Notes: generated by a model from the letters alone, not told the origin. 64,000 nt of DNA from Oceanospirillaceae bacterium (GCA_024234265.1 JACKOM010000004.1:124001-188000); one strand, 5' to 3'. Counted from the stretch's first letter, positions 17,543-27,084 are shown. A program made the numbers and translations.

Positions 17543-18772
17543 TCAGCGTTTAACCGCTGCACCCAGATCCCACAGGGGTAAAAATATCCCCAGGGCCAGC
17601 ACCAGCACCATGATACCCATAAATACCAGCAAGATAGGTTCTATGGCTTCGGCGAGGCGTTTGATTTCGTAATCCACTTCTTCGTCATAAAAATCCGCAA
17701 CATCATTCAGTAATTTATCCACCGAGCCGGACTCTTCACCCACGGCAATCATCTGCAAAATCAGCGGAGTAAACATCCCCGTGCTGTTGGCGGTGCGTGC
17801 CAGGGATTCACCACGTTCAATACCGTTGCGCATTTTTTTCACCGCGGCGGTAATGTAATGGTTGCCGATGGCCTCTGCGGCAATATCGATGGTCTGCACT
17901 ATGGGCACCCCGGCGCTGTACAACATGGCAAAAGTGCGCGCAAAACGGGACAGGGCAATGCGGTTTAATAAATCCCCGATCAGGGGCAATTTGAGTTTGT
18001 AACGGTCAAGCTGATAGGCACCCCGCTCGGTTTGTGCATAACGCCACAGGGCAAAACTGCCCAGCAGCAGAGCGACAAGCAATAACCACCAATAACGGAT
18101 AAAAAAATGTGAAATACCCAGTAACACCTGGGTGGCCCAAGGTAAATTAGCGCCGAATTTGGCAAAGACCGAGGCAAAACTGGGAATAACAAAAATATTC
18201 ACAATAAAAATGGCAACAAACACTGCTGAGATGACCAATATGGGGTAACGCAGGGCACTGCTGATTCTGCGCCGGGTATCACGCTCCATTTCCAGATGCC
18301 TGACCAGCTTGGCAAATGCATTATCGAGATGGCCGGTGCTCTCCCCGACATTAATTAATGAAATAAATAAGGGTGGAAAAACATCGTGGTGCATTTTCAA
18401 AGCATTGGTCAGGCTATTGCCCCGGCTTAAAAAATTGCCGATATCATTGAGTAATTTTTCCAGGGTTTTATTGCGCGTGGTATCCGCCAGACCAATAATG
18501 GCACGCACAATCGGAATACCGGAGCGGGTCAGGGCATGCATTTGTTTGCAGAATAAAATCAGATCTTCCAGGCTGACCCTGGGGTCCGGCAACAGATTTT
18601 CCAGACTCTGCAGAATATTACGGCCATCGTTGCTGGCCAGCAGCTCAATAGCCAGGGGGATCATTTTGTCCCGCTGCAGACTTTTTGCGATTGCATCAGC
18701 ACTGATGCCTTCCATTAAACCGCTGACCAGTTTGCCATTGACATCTTTCGCACGGTAAGAGAATTTCGGCAT
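17543..18772 (-). CDS. mshG: MSHA inner-membrane platform protein MshG (GspF/PilC family)
   Basis: The 409-residue polytopic protein belongs to the PilC/GspF family, the inner-membrane platform that couples the assembly ATPase to pilin extraction. It shows two duplicated T2SF domains (LILFCKQMHALTRSGIP.. and ALSRFARTFAMLYSAGVP..), each followed by hydrophobic segments, and a final membrane helix (LLVFMGIMVLVLALGIFLPLW). It starts 2 bases after the mshE stop. No mshF follows; mshB is the next gene after 61 bases. Confidence 0.93.
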   Translation of the reverse strand: MPKFSYRAKDVNGKLVSGLMEGISADAIAKSLQRDKMIPLAIELLASNDGRNILQSLENLLPDPRVSLEDLILFCKQMHALTRSGIPIVRAIIGLADTTRNKTLEKLLNDIGNFLSRGNSLTNALKMHHDVFPPLFISLINVGESTGHLDNAFAKLVRHLEMERDTRRRISSALRYPILVISAVFVAIFIVNIFVIPSFASVFAKFGANLPWATQVLLGISHFFIRYWWLLLVALLLGSFALWRYAQTERGAYQLDRYKLKLPLIGDLLNRIALSRFARTFAMLYSAGVPIVQTIDIAAEAIGNHYITAAVKKMRNGIERGESLARTANSTGMFTPLILQMIAVGEESGSVDKLLNDVADFYDEEVDYEIKRLAEAIEPILLVFMGIMVLVLALGIFLPLWDLGAAVKR

Positions 18773-18774
18773 AA

Positions 18775-20502
18775 TTAATCCAGCATTGCCCGATCTTCAA
18801 GGGTTGCCGATATTTTGAAAACTTCCTGCATGGAAGTAATGCCGGCACGTGCGTAGGTTAATGCACACATGGTAAGGGATAAATAATAAGGGCTGTTGTA
18901 GGCAGCATTTATAAAAGCTGCGGCATCATGCCGGCGCAGGGCATCCAGCATATTTTCATCCAGCTCAAGCAACTCATAAACACCGGTACGCCCAACATAT
19001 CCCGTATTATTACAGTGATGGCAACCACGCCCCACATAAAATTCTGTTTCTAAATCACCCTGGCTGATGCCCGCCAGCCAGGCCCTTTCCTGGGGATTTA
19101 ACTGCGCTTTTGTTTTACATTGTGTACAAATCTTGCGCACCAAGCGTTGTCCAACGACGGCCCGTAAACTGGACGCCACTAAAAAGGCATCTGCGCCCAT
19201 ATCGGTTAAACGCACCGCAGTACTGACAGCATCATTGGTATGCAATGTGGATAACACCATGTGCCCCGTCATAGCAGCGCGTAGACCAATTTCTGCGGTT
19301 TCCTGATCACGCATTTCACCAATCATAATAATGTCAGGGTCCTGACGCAGGGCGGTGCGTAAAATACGCGAAAAATCGAGTTTAATTTTTGGATTAACTT
19401 GCACCTGGTTAATGCGTGGCAGGCGGTATTCAACCGGATCTTCCGCGGTAATTATTTTTTTGTTGGATTTGTTTAATAAATTTAAGGCCGCATACAGGGT
19501 GGTGGTTTTACCACTGCCGGTGGGGCCGGTAACCAATACCATGCCATAGGGGCGGCCAATTAATGTTTCAAAACGGCGCTGAATATCGGCAGGCATACCG
19601 AGGCGTTCAATGCTTAATAAGCCATTGCTTTGATCTAATAAACGCATGACCACAGCCTCACCATACTGGGTAGGCATAGTTGAAATCCGGATATCAATAA
19701 TCCGGTTTAATAAACGCAGTTGAAAACGACCATCCTGGGGCAGGCGTTTTTCGGAAATATCCAGCCCTGACATAATTTTCAAACGGGATACCAGGGCACT
19801 GGCAACCCGTTTTTCTTTCATGACCTGTTCCTGCAATTCACCATCAATACGCAGACGCACGCGCAATACGCCTTCATCCGGTTCGATATGAATATCCGAA
19901 GCGCGCACCTGTACTGCATCTTCAAAAATGCTTTGCAGTAATTTAACCACCGGCGCATCACTTTCATCACTCACCGCCAGCAGGTTATCTAATGTGTAAT
20001 CGGTTTCGGCCAGTTCACCTTCTAATTCACCGGCCAGTGAGGCGATTTGCTCTGTGCGCCGGTATATACGGTCAATAGCATTTAAAACATCAACTTCTTT
20101 TACAAACGCTGGATTAACTTTTTTGCCGAGATGGCGCTCAATTTCATCAATCGCAATTAAATCCAGCGGATCAACAATGCCCACAAAATACTGGTGTGGT
20201 TCATCCAGCAAAATAATGGCGCGGTAGCGCCGCGCCAGACTTTCACTCAGACGACGGGTGACTTCGCTGTCAAATTGAAAGTCACCTATATCCACATAGG
20301 GAATTGAAAAATGCAGGGAAAGCTCAAGTAATAATTTATCTTCATTAATAAAACCAAGATCCACCACCACCCGGCCTATTTTGCGGCCAGACAGACGTTG
20401 TTCCTGCAGGGCAGCCTGCAGTTGCTCGTCGCTGATCAGGTTTTTTTCAACCAGCAGATCACCTAAACGGACTTTTTGCGATATTGGTTTTTTCTCGGCC
20501 AT
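18775..20502 (-). CDS. mshE: MSHA assembly ATPase MshE (GspE/PilB family)
   Basis: This 575-residue hexameric ATPase drives pilus extension. It has an N-terminal MshEN domain (IGRVVVDLGFINEDKL.., which in MshE proteins binds c-di-GMP), the linker, Walker A GPTGSGKTTT near residue 325, an Asp box, and Walker B with IIMIGEMRDQETAEIGL. The tetracysteine zinc motif CTQCK...CHHCNNTGY lies in the C-terminal third. Its first base is shared with the last base of mshN. A c-di-GMP link fits with the GGDEF/EAL protein at 43949, but that is an inference. Confidence 0.94.
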   Translation of the reverse strand: MAEKKPISQKVRLGDLLVEKNLISDEQLQAALQEQRLSGRKIGRVVVDLGFINEDKLLLELSLHFSIPYVDIGDFQFDSEVTRRLSESLARRYRAIILLDEPHQYFVGIVDPLDLIAIDEIERHLGKKVNPAFVKEVDVLNAIDRIYRRTEQIASLAGELEGELAETDYTLDNLLAVSDESDAPVVKLLQSIFEDAVQVRASDIHIEPDEGVLRVRLRIDGELQEQVMKEKRVASALVSRLKIMSGLDISEKRLPQDGRFQLRLLNRIIDIRISTMPTQYGEAVVMRLLDQSNGLLSIERLGMPADIQRRFETLIGRPYGMVLVTGPTGSGKTTTLYAALNLLNKSNKKIITAEDPVEYRLPRINQVQVNPKIKLDFSRILRTALRQDPDIIMIGEMRDQETAEIGLRAAMTGHMVLSTLHTNDAVSTAVRLTDMGADAFLVASSLRAVVGQRLVRKICTQCKTKAQLNPQERAWLAGISQGDLETEFYVGRGCHHCNNTGYVGRTGVYELLELDENMLDALRRHDAAAFINAAYNSPYYLSLTMCALTYARAGITSMQEVFKISATLEDRAMLD

Positions 20503-21452
20503 CAGCTTTTTAACACCGCAATGCGTTTTTGCAGAAAATTCAGTAACGCCGGGGGCAAATTACCCATGCCCATTGCCAGTTCATATAAACGCAGGGCATC
20601 GGTTCTGTTGCCCATGGCATCCAGGCTGATTGCCAAACCCACCCGCCAGCGCGCATCTGCGGGCTGCAAACGGATTAACTGCTGGTAATAATTCACCGCG
20701 GATGTATGCCGGGATTGTTTTTGCTCAGCCTGGGCGGCGATGGATAATAAATCGCTGTCCTGCATAAATTCCGGTGCGATGCGCTGCAGATAGGGCACCA
20801 CCTGATCGGGTTGCGACGCCATTAATAAACGTGCGCGCACCACGGGGTGTTCATTACCTTCCATAGCCTGGCTGGCATTATTCTGCGAAACGGGTGCGCC
20901 TTTACTGACCGCATCCAGCACATTTTCCATCGCTTTACTGCTGGCTGTTTTTTCCACCTGCACCACGGCGGCTGGTTTTTGCACTGCGGCTGGTTTTGCT
21001 GCGCTTGCGGCCACAGGAGTGCTTTGCGCGGTTATGGGTGCAGCAACAGGTGCTGGCACAACAGCGGCAGCGGGCGTTTGCTGTACAGAACTGGCAGCCG
21101 TTTGTGGGGCATTATTATCGGGTTGTGGCACACGGGTTTCTGCGCCGGGCATTATTTCGGTTTGCGCATTATTTTGCATTTCGAGCTGCCCGGCATCTTC
21201 TGTATCACTTAACAGCTCGGGTTCAGCGGCCGCAACCGGGGCCATAAAAACCTCATCCGCCAGTACAAGGGGTGCAGGCCGTGGCCAAAAATAATAGGTG
21301 AGGGCAGCAATATTCAGCAGCACACTGACGGCAAGCAGTGGCCACCACCAGCGTGCAGATTTTTTTTGCGCTGTAAATAGCGGAATACCACTGGCCTGTT
21401 GGTTATTTTGTTTAGCGTCGAGATTTTTTAATACATCATGAATGACACTCAT
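20502..21452 (-). CDS. mshN: MSHA biogenesis protein MshN (TPR)
   Basis: This 316-residue protein has a single membrane helix near residue 35-55 (WWPLLAVSVLLNIAALTYYFW). A long low-complexity Ala/Pro/Val-rich linker (about 85-180) is followed by a TPR-type helical region (HTSAVNYYQQLIRLQPADARWRVGLAISLDAMGNRTDAL). This matches MshN, presumed to scaffold the complex at the periplasmic side. It follows mshM by 3 bases. Confidence 0.87.
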   Translation of the reverse strand: MSVIHDVLKNLDAKQNNQQASGIPLFTAQKKSARWWWPLLAVSVLLNIAALTYYFWPRPAPLVLADEVFMAPVAAAEPELLSDTEDAGQLEMQNNAQTEIMPGAETRVPQPDNNAPQTAASSVQQTPAAAVVPAPVAAPITAQSTPVAASAAKPAAVQKPAAVVQVEKTASSKAMENVLDAVSKGAPVSQNNASQAMEGNEHPVVRARLLMASQPDQVVPYLQRIAPEFMQDSDLLSIAAQAEQKQSRHTSAVNYYQQLIRLQPADARWRVGLAISLDAMGNRTDALRLYELAMGMGNLPPALLNFLQKRIAVLKS

Positions 21453-21455
21453 TAA

Positions 21456-22325
21456 TCACCCCCACAACCAGTGACGGCGATAATCAATACCCTCGGTATC
21501 CGCCAGGGCCTGACGCACCATGCGCTTTAAAACCTTGTGTTTCCCTTCGCTGTAGGCAATTAACAGGGATTTATTGCACACAATGTTTAATAAACGCGGC
21601 ACACCCTGGGTGGCGCGGTGCAACAAACGCACGCAGCTTTTATCGAATACGGGCTCGCCGTTATATCCGGCGTGGGTCATACGGTGCTGAATATATTGCT
21701 GCACCATGGGTGGCTCTAATTTGTGCAGAAAACCGGTATAACTGATGCGCTGGCGTAACTGACGAAATTCATGACGGTTCAGTATTTCATCCAGCTCGGG
21801 TTGGCCGAATAAAATAATCTGCAATAATTTTTGCCGCTCGGTTTCAAGATTACTGAACAGGCGTAATTCTTCGAGGCTCTCCAGCGGCATTGCCTGGGCT
21901 TCATCCATAATAAACAGCACTTTATGGCCATGCTGAGCATGTTCGATCAGGGAATTTTGAATTGCATCCAGCAACATATGCTCCGGCATTTGCTGTGCAT
22001 CGGTCACACCTAACTCTTTGGCCAGCGCGCGCTTTAATTCCACCGGATTTAAACGTGGGTTGGGAAAATATGCGGTTTGATAACGTTTATGGTTAAGGCT
22101 GTTTAGCAGCCGGCGGCACAACAGGGTTTTACCCGTGCCCACCTCACCGGTAATTTTGATAAAGCCTTCGCCAGAAGCAACGGCAAACAAAAGGGTATTA
22201 AAACAATTATTATGATCCGGCAGGCCCACGTAATAATCCGTATTCGGCACAAGTGCAAACGGCATTTCCCGCAGCCCGTAAAATTCGTGAAAATTGCCAA
22301 TGACCTGATCCATGTCGTGTTGCAT
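21456..22325 (-). CDS. mshM: MSHA biogenesis ATPase MshM (ExeA/GspA-like)
   Basis: This AAA ATPase of the ExeA family is thought to help the secretin insert or assemble. It has Walker A GEVGTGKT near residue 60 and Walker B KVLFIMDEAQAMP, followed by helicase-like sensor motifs (LLQIILFGQPEL). The start at 22325 (289 residues) is preferred: AGGA stands upstream and the mshL stop lies one base before. The open frame runs 19 codons further into mshL. Confidence 0.9.
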   Translation of the reverse strand: MQHDMDQVIGNFHEFYGLREMPFALVPNTDYYVGLPDHNNCFNTLLFAVASGEGFIKITGEVGTGKTLLCRRLLNSLNHKRYQTAYFPNPRLNPVELKRALAKELGVTDAQQMPEHMLLDAIQNSLIEHAQHGHKVLFIMDEAQAMPLESLEELRLFSNLETERQKLLQIILFGQPELDEILNRHEFRQLRQRISYTGFLHKLEPPMVQQYIQHRMTHAGYNGEPVFDKSCVRLLHRATQGVPRLLNIVCNKSLLIAYSEGKHKVLKRMVRQALADTEGIDYRRHWLWG

Positions 22326-22326
22326 G

Positions 22327-23943
22327 TTATTTATCCTTTTTGCCGGATGCCTTCTGCCAGCGGGGAAAATTCTGCCGCACATCTTCTACTTCGTTTTGCC
22401 ACTGGTTGTTCTCAATGACTTTGGGTTGCAGCAATATCACCAATTCGCTTTTAACTGTGGAGTCCTGTTTCTGGCGGAATAAATAACCCAGCAGGGGTAT
22501 ACGTGATAACCAGGGCACACCGGCATCCAGGGTGGCTTTTTTGTTCTGTAATAAACCGCCGATAACCACTACCTGACCATTTTTAGCGCGGATAATGGAG
22601 TCGGTTTCGCGGATGGAGCTGAACGCCAGGGGCAGCTGGTATGTGTCGCCGGCTAAATCGATGGTTTTGGTTTTTTCCACCACCTCAGTGACTGAGGGGT
22701 GCACGTGCAGAATAACTTCGTCGTCTTTGCCGATCTGCGGGGTAACATCCAGGGCAATCCCCGAGAAAAACGGCGTCAGGCTGATTTCAGGGGTGTTGGA
22801 AGTCGTGGTTGTGGTGGAGGTTGTACTGCTCGCCACATTGGTGACAAAAAATTCATCGGTACCGACTTTAATGACCGCTTTCTGATTATTCACCGTGGAA
22901 ATACGCGGGCTGGATAACACCTGTACCTGCCCCTGGGTTTCGAGCATGCTGATCACGCCGGTGAAATCACTCACGTTAAAATTCAGGGAAAATACCCCAC
23001 CCAGGCCATCATCATTACGCGGTGTAAAACTGGTCAGACTGCCGGCATATTCTTTACCGGACGCGGCGAATGTCCCACCCGGGCCTAAATCGAAATTGTC
23101 CCACTGGATACCGGCCTGAAAACCACTTTTTAATTCCACCTCAATAATTTTGGCTTCGATAATCACCTGTTTTTGCAGACTTAATTCCGCCTTTTGCAGG
23201 AAAATATCCACCGCAGATAATTCATCGGGGTATGCACGCACCACTACTAATCCGGATTGCGCGTCGATCACCACGCGGCGGTCCTCGCCTTTGCCGATAA
23301 TCATTTGCAAGGTGCCTTCCAGGGTTTTCCAGAAATCGGTGGTTGCAGTTGTCTCTACTTCACTGGCCTGTGAACCACCTACCTGAAAAGAGCTGCTGCG
23401 CTGGCTCTGATCCTGTGAGGAAGAACTGTTTGTTGAATAGGTCGTATTTTTTCCATCGGCAATCTGCCCGCTGGCCACACTCATACCGGAACGGCCACGG
23501 CGTGACACATTTAAATAATTAATATGGAAAACCTTATTTTGCAGGGCCTTGGGTAAAATGCGGTAACCGTAAGGGGTTTCGATATATTCATAACCAAAGG
23601 TATCGCGCACCGCCTGCAGGGCTTCGCCTAAAGTGACATTCTGCAACCGTATGCTGATTTCACCTTTTACATCGGGGTGCACCACCATATTGATTTGCGT
23701 GCCCGCCACCAGACCGAGGAAAAAATCCCGCGCATTGGCTTTATCTGCACCGACATTAAAACGGGTTTCAACCCAGTTGCCCTGGCTGATATCCGGGGTC
23801 AGGGCCGCGGAAACATCCTCCGGCACATCCAGGCCTGGCTGCGCCAGTTCCTGCAGGGCATCATCATAAACGGGTTTTTCCTCCTGGCTGGCACAGGCCA
23901 ACAGGCTTAACAGAACAACACCGCATAACCATTTCAACAACAT
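22327..23943 (-). CDS. mshL: MSHA outer-membrane secretin MshL
   Basis: The 538-residue lipoprotein-type secretin forms the outer-membrane pore for the pilus. It has a lipobox (VLLSLLAC, Cys17). N-domain repeats (INMVVHPDVKGEISIRLQNVTLGEALQAV) are followed by a Ser/Gln/Thr-rich loop, and then the secretin core with VLSSPRISTVNNQKAVIKVG and the C-terminal VVIGGLLQNKK.. PLLGYLFRQK signature. Located between mshK and mshM as in Vibrio and Shewanella. Confidence 0.94.
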   Translation of the reverse strand: MLLKWLCGVVLLSLLACASQEEKPVYDDALQELAQPGLDVPEDVSAALTPDISQGNWVETRFNVGADKANARDFFLGLVAGTQINMVVHPDVKGEISIRLQNVTLGEALQAVRDTFGYEYIETPYGYRILPKALQNKVFHINYLNVSRRGRSGMSVASGQIADGKNTTYSTNSSSSQDQSQRSSSFQVGGSQASEVETTATTDFWKTLEGTLQMIIGKGEDRRVVIDAQSGLVVVRAYPDELSAVDIFLQKAELSLQKQVIIEAKIIEVELKSGFQAGIQWDNFDLGPGGTFAASGKEYAGSLTSFTPRNDDGLGGVFSLNFNVSDFTGVISMLETQGQVQVLSSPRISTVNNQKAVIKVGTDEFFVTNVASSTTSTTTTTSNTPEISLTPFFSGIALDVTPQIGKDDEVILHVHPSVTEVVEKTKTIDLAGDTYQLPLAFSSIRETDSIIRAKNGQVVVIGGLLQNKKATLDAGVPWLSRIPLLGYLFRQKQDSTVKSELVILLQPKVIENNQWQNEVEDVRQNFPRWQKASGKKDK

Positions 23944-23956
23944 AGCTGATCCCTTT

Positions 23957-24283
23957 TTACTGCCGGATGGAATTGGGTGGCGGCGGAAGCATCAGCTCAC
24001 GGCGCCGGCCTTTTTCCTCGATCACAACTTTTTCCTGGGTAATCTGCAGCAGGGTTAAACCCTGCCAGCGTTCACCCTCATGCAGGGCCTGGCCGTTAAT
24101 CACCGCCACTTTACGCGGCCCTGCCACTAAAACCTGATTCAGCACCCAGGCCGGTTTAACCGGCACAGGGGTTTTACCCGGCCCTGTCATGCCATATCCC
24201 GGTGGTGCCATGGGGTCCGGCACTGCCTGCACCTGCGCCTGCAACATCAGCAGGCAAATACTAAAAACCCAATACGTTTTCAC
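23957..24283 (-). CDS. mshK: MSHA biogenesis protein MshK
   Basis: The 108-residue periplasmic protein has a signal peptide (MKTYWVFSICLLMLQAQVQA). Its short Pro-rich stretch (DPMAPPGYG) and beta-rich C-terminal domain (VLVAGPRKVAVINGQALHEGERWQG) resemble PilP/MshK proteins that touch the secretin. Its start overlaps mshJ by 23 bases. Confidence 0.8.
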   Translation of the reverse strand: MKTYWVFSICLLMLQAQVQAVPDPMAPPGYGMTGPGKTPVPVKPAWVLNQVLVAGPRKVAVINGQALHEGERWQGLTLLQITQEKVVIEEKGRRRELMLPPPPNSIRQ

Positions 24284-24923
24284 TGGTACTCAGGGTATGC
24301 ACCTGCAATTGCAGTGTGCCCTCCGGGTAGTGGTCGGTTGTCAGGCTCATGCTCTGCCAGAACACCTTCCAGGGTTGTTGTTCAATGGTTTCAATATAGG
24401 CCAGGGTGCCGTTAAAACTGCCCTGCAGGTTTAAGCTTAGGTCATGTCTGAAAAGAAGATTAATTTCCGGCGCCTGCCCCGGCACCTGCACAGCGCTGGC
24501 AGGTTCATTGCGCAGCTGTTGTAAACGCAGCGCCTTGCCCGTCACCAGACCCGCCAGCACATCCCCCATGACTTCGGGTTTCACCAGGCTGCGGGTAATG
24601 TTTTCAATCTGTTGCTGCTGCTCTGCAAGGTGCATCTGTTGCCGGGTAATTTCATCACGCAGGGCCACATTCGGATCATTGGCGGCGGTTTGTTTAATGC
24701 CTTCAATCTGCGCCCCTATGTCTGCCAGGCGCTGTTCTTTTTGCTGAATTTGCTGCTCACGCTGCTGATTCAAGCGACCCAGGGGGCCAATTAAAATCAG
24801 ATAAAACAGCACGACGATCACCACCTGCGCAGTGATGATCAGCAGAATGCGTTCACGGGGCGCAAAGCGATTAATGCGCCGGGATAAGTTGATCCACTGC
24901 TCGCGCAGGGCTGTCATTTTCAT
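24261..24923 (-). CDS. mshJ: MSHA biogenesis protein MshJ (PilO-like)
   Basis: This 220-residue bitopic inner-membrane protein has one helix near residues 25-47 (ILLIITAQVVIVVLFYLILIGP), a coiled coil rich in Gln/Glu (QQREQQIQQKEQRLADIGAQ), and a ferredoxin-like beta-alpha domain. This is the layout of PilO and MshJ. It overlaps mshI2 upstream by 53 bases and mshK downstream by 23. Confidence 0.84.
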   Translation of the reverse strand: MKMTALREQWINLSRRINRFAPRERILLIITAQVVIVVLFYLILIGPLGRLNQQREQQIQQKEQRLADIGAQIEGIKQTAANDPNVALRDEITRQQMHLAEQQQQIENITRSLVKPEVMGDVLAGLVTGKALRLQQLRNEPASAVQVPGQAPEINLLFRHDLSLNLQGSFNGTLAYIETIEQQPWKVFWQSMSLTTDHYPEGTLQLQVHTLSTSENVLGF

Positions 24924-25506
24924 AGTGTGAACTCACGGTAAATGCGTAGACGGCGTCCTGCCCATGAATATCGATCAGGGCAAAACCCTGCCCTTTAAAT
25001 TGCGGATGCTGGCTGAGTTTTTTGAGGTATGCGGGCAGCGCTTCGGCGCGCTGGGTAAAACCGGATAATGTCAGGGCCTTACCCTGCTCACTGATTTTAA
25101 TCTGCTTTAACCACAGGCCGGCCTCGCGCACTTCACTCAGGCCCCGTAAAAATGCTGAATAGGGGCGGGTATCACGCTCTTCCTGACGCTGGGATAAATA
25201 GGTAAATAATCCACCCTGCTGTTCATTACGGATTTTTAATTGCTCAAGCTCAGACTGTAATTGGGTGTTGAGCACGGGGGCGGGAAATAACTGCCGGGTT
25301 TTATCCAATGCTTCTTCTGCGCTGGCCAGTTCACGCTCAAGGCTGTCCAGCTGGCTATAAGCCGCCGCATAATGCAGGCCCTGGCTCAGCACCCACAGGG
25401 TACAAATCAACCCGCTGCCAAGGCACGTCCACCACAGGTGTTCCGCAGTAAATTTCGCCCGTTTGTAGTGGAATTCCTGGGTATAAAAATTAACCTGCTG
25501 GAGCAT
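24871..25506 (-). CDS. MSHA biogenesis protein MshI2 (PilN-like)
   Basis: This 211-residue bitopic protein has a short cytoplasmic N-terminus containing VNFYTQEF, which in PilN-type proteins docks onto the PilM-like partner. A membrane helix (WTCLGSGLICTLWVLSQGL) is followed by a coiled coil and a C-terminal alpha-beta domain. It overlaps mshI by 17 bases. Some genomes label it MshI2 or fuse it with MshI. Confidence 0.8.
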   Translation of the reverse strand: MLQQVNFYTQEFHYKRAKFTAEHLWWTCLGSGLICTLWVLSQGLHYAAAYSQLDSLERELASAEEALDKTRQLFPAPVLNTQLQSELEQLKIRNEQQGGLFTYLSQRQEERDTRPYSAFLRGLSEVREAGLWLKQIKISEQGKALTLSGFTQRAEALPAYLKKLSQHPQFKGQGFALIDIHGQDAVYAFTVSSHYENDSPARAVDQLIPAH

Positions 25507-26491
25507 CTATCCTCCTCAGGGCGGCACCTAAACAGGCCATGCAATAGGCTTGGTCGCCTTTGCTGATTTCCAGGCCACTTTCCAGGGGTAAATGGTGATT
25601 GGCATCCAGTTCGATAATCGGCAGGGGTAATAAACGGTTTAAATCATCGAGCAGGGAATCAATCGGACGTTTGAGGGGCAACACATACATACGATTCACC
25701 ATGCCTTTGCCCAGCTGGGTTTCGTAATAATCGAGGGAGCGCTGGATTTCGAGACTGAGATTATCCACCACGGCATCGGTGGATAATTGCAAACCGCCGT
25801 TCTCTGAACCAAAACCCTGCAAACCGGTTTCCACCGTGCGGGTGAAATACATATCACCGCGGTGCCCCAGCATCATCAGTCCGCCACTACTGCGCAGACG
25901 TAATAAACCCACACCCTGGTGGCTCATTTCTGGCAAAAACCGCGCAACGTTCAATAAAGCGAGTTCGGTAATATCAATTACATGGGGGCGCAGGCCCGCT
26001 TCGCGGATCAGACGCAGGCGGTTTTTAATCAGGCTGCGTTCCACCACCGCCACATAAATCATTTTCATGCGCCCGCGGTAGGCATCGGAGGGCAACTGAA
26101 ACGACTGCACAACAACATCCTGCATGGGGCGGGAAATTAAATCTTTCACCCGCCACTGCACAGCGTCGTTGACTTCACTTTCGTCCACGTCAGGTGCATC
26201 AAGCAGTAATAATTCATATTCGGCGGGGTGCAGCACATAGTGGCAGGGCAGGCCTGTCAGCCCCTGTTGTTCAAGCCAGCGGGCAATTTGCTCGGCCTGG
26301 GGCACATCGTTGGTTTGCGGCAAAAATGCGCAGGCAGTCACGATATGACCTTCATCACCGTATTCAACATGACAAATCGCCACACCTTCCGGGCTGCACT
26401 CCAGCCCCACACAACCATCGTGGTGTTTTTTGTCTTTCTTCCAGAGCAACCGCGGATTAAACAGTTCCGTATCTCCCTGTCGCAGGTACAA
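25490..26491 (-). CDS. mshI: MSHA biogenesis protein MshI (PilM-like, actin fold)
   Basis: The 333-residue cytoplasmic protein is related to PilM, with actin-like ATPase-fold strands (GCVGLECSPEGVAICHVEYGDEG), then YELLLLDAPDVDESEVNDAVQWRVKDLI. It is the first gene of the MSHA locus here. mshH, which often precedes it in Vibrio, is not present. It is divergent from trmL, with only 45 bases between the two starts, so promoters for both must lie in that gap or inside the genes. Confidence 0.82.
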   Translation of the reverse strand: MYLRQGDTELFNPRLLWKKDKKHHDGCVGLECSPEGVAICHVEYGDEGHIVTACAFLPQTNDVPQAEQIARWLEQQGLTGLPCHYVLHPAEYELLLLDAPDVDESEVNDAVQWRVKDLISRPMQDVVVQSFQLPSDAYRGRMKMIYVAVVERSLIKNRLRLIREAGLRPHVIDITELALLNVARFLPEMSHQGVGLLRLRSSGGLMMLGHRGDMYFTRTVETGLQGFGSENGGLQLSTDAVVDNLSLEIQRSLDYYETQLGKGMVNRMYVLPLKRPIDSLLDDLNRLLPLPIIELDANHHLPLESGLEISKGDQAYCMACLGAALRRIDAPAG

Positions 26492-26536
26492 TCACGTCCT
26501 TTAAATCTAGATACGCTTTGGGGTTAACGCCAACCT

Positions 26537-27004
26537 ATGCTGCATGTCGTGTTATTCGAGCCGGAAATCCCGCCCAATACGGGCAACATTATCCGCCTGT
26601 GTGCCAACACAGGTTTTCAGCTGCATCTGGTGGAACCTTTGGGTTTTGATCTGGATGAGAAAAAAGTGCGCCGCGCCGGACTGGACTACCACGAATTTAC
26701 CCGGGTGAAACTGCACCCCAACCTGCAGGCCTGTTTAGACAGCATTGAGGGTGGCGGTAAGGTATATGCCATCACCACTAAGGGCAGCCAGCATTACCAT
26801 AAAGCCGAGTTTAAAAGGGGCGATGTGATTGTGTTTGGCCCGGAAACCCGTGGCCTGCCCATGGAAACCATCAACAGCCTGCCAGCTGAGCAGCGCATCC
26901 GCATACCTATGCAGCCGGACAGCCGCAGCATGAACCTGTCTAACGCAACCGCTGTGATTGTGTATGAAGCCTGGCGACAGTTGGGGTTTGAAGGGGCGAT
27001 CTGA
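26537..27004 (+). CDS. trmL: tRNA (cytidine(34)-2'-O)-methyltransferase TrmL
   Basis: This 155-residue SPOUT-class methyltransferase modifies the wobble base of tRNA-Leu isoacceptors. All SPOUT motifs are visible: EPEIPPNTGNIIRLCANTG (motif 1), VIVFGPETRGLP (motif 2), and PMQPDSRSMNLSNATAVIVYEA (motif 3, forming the trefoil knot). The length equals E. coli TrmL. It is divergent from mshI and convergent with secB. Confidence 0.95.
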   Translation: MLHVVLFEPEIPPNTGNIIRLCANTGFQLHLVEPLGFDLDEKKVRRAGLDYHEFTRVKLHPNLQACLDSIEGGGKVYAITTKGSQHYHKAEFKRGDVIVFGPETRGLPMETINSLPAEQRIRIPMQPDSRSMNLSNATAVIVYEAWRQLGFEGAI

Positions 27005-27022
27005 ATCGGGAGTTGGGAGTTT

Positions 27023-27069
27023 CTAGCTACTAGCTACTAGCTGCTAGTGACTAATTGCTAGCAGCTAGT
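27023..27069. repeat. CTAGCTACTAG-type short repeat with 12-bp hairpin between trmL and secB
   Basis: The convergent gap holds the tandem units CTAGCTA and CTAGCTACTAG. A perfect 12-bp inverted repeat (ACTAGCTGCTAG at 27036-27047, CTAGCAGCTAGT at 27058-27069) has a 10-base loop. There is no T run, so it is not a classic terminator. The repetitive CTAG content is unusual, as CTAG is normally rare in such genomes. Confidence 0.6.
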
Positions 27070-27084
27070 GACTCGCCACTGGAA

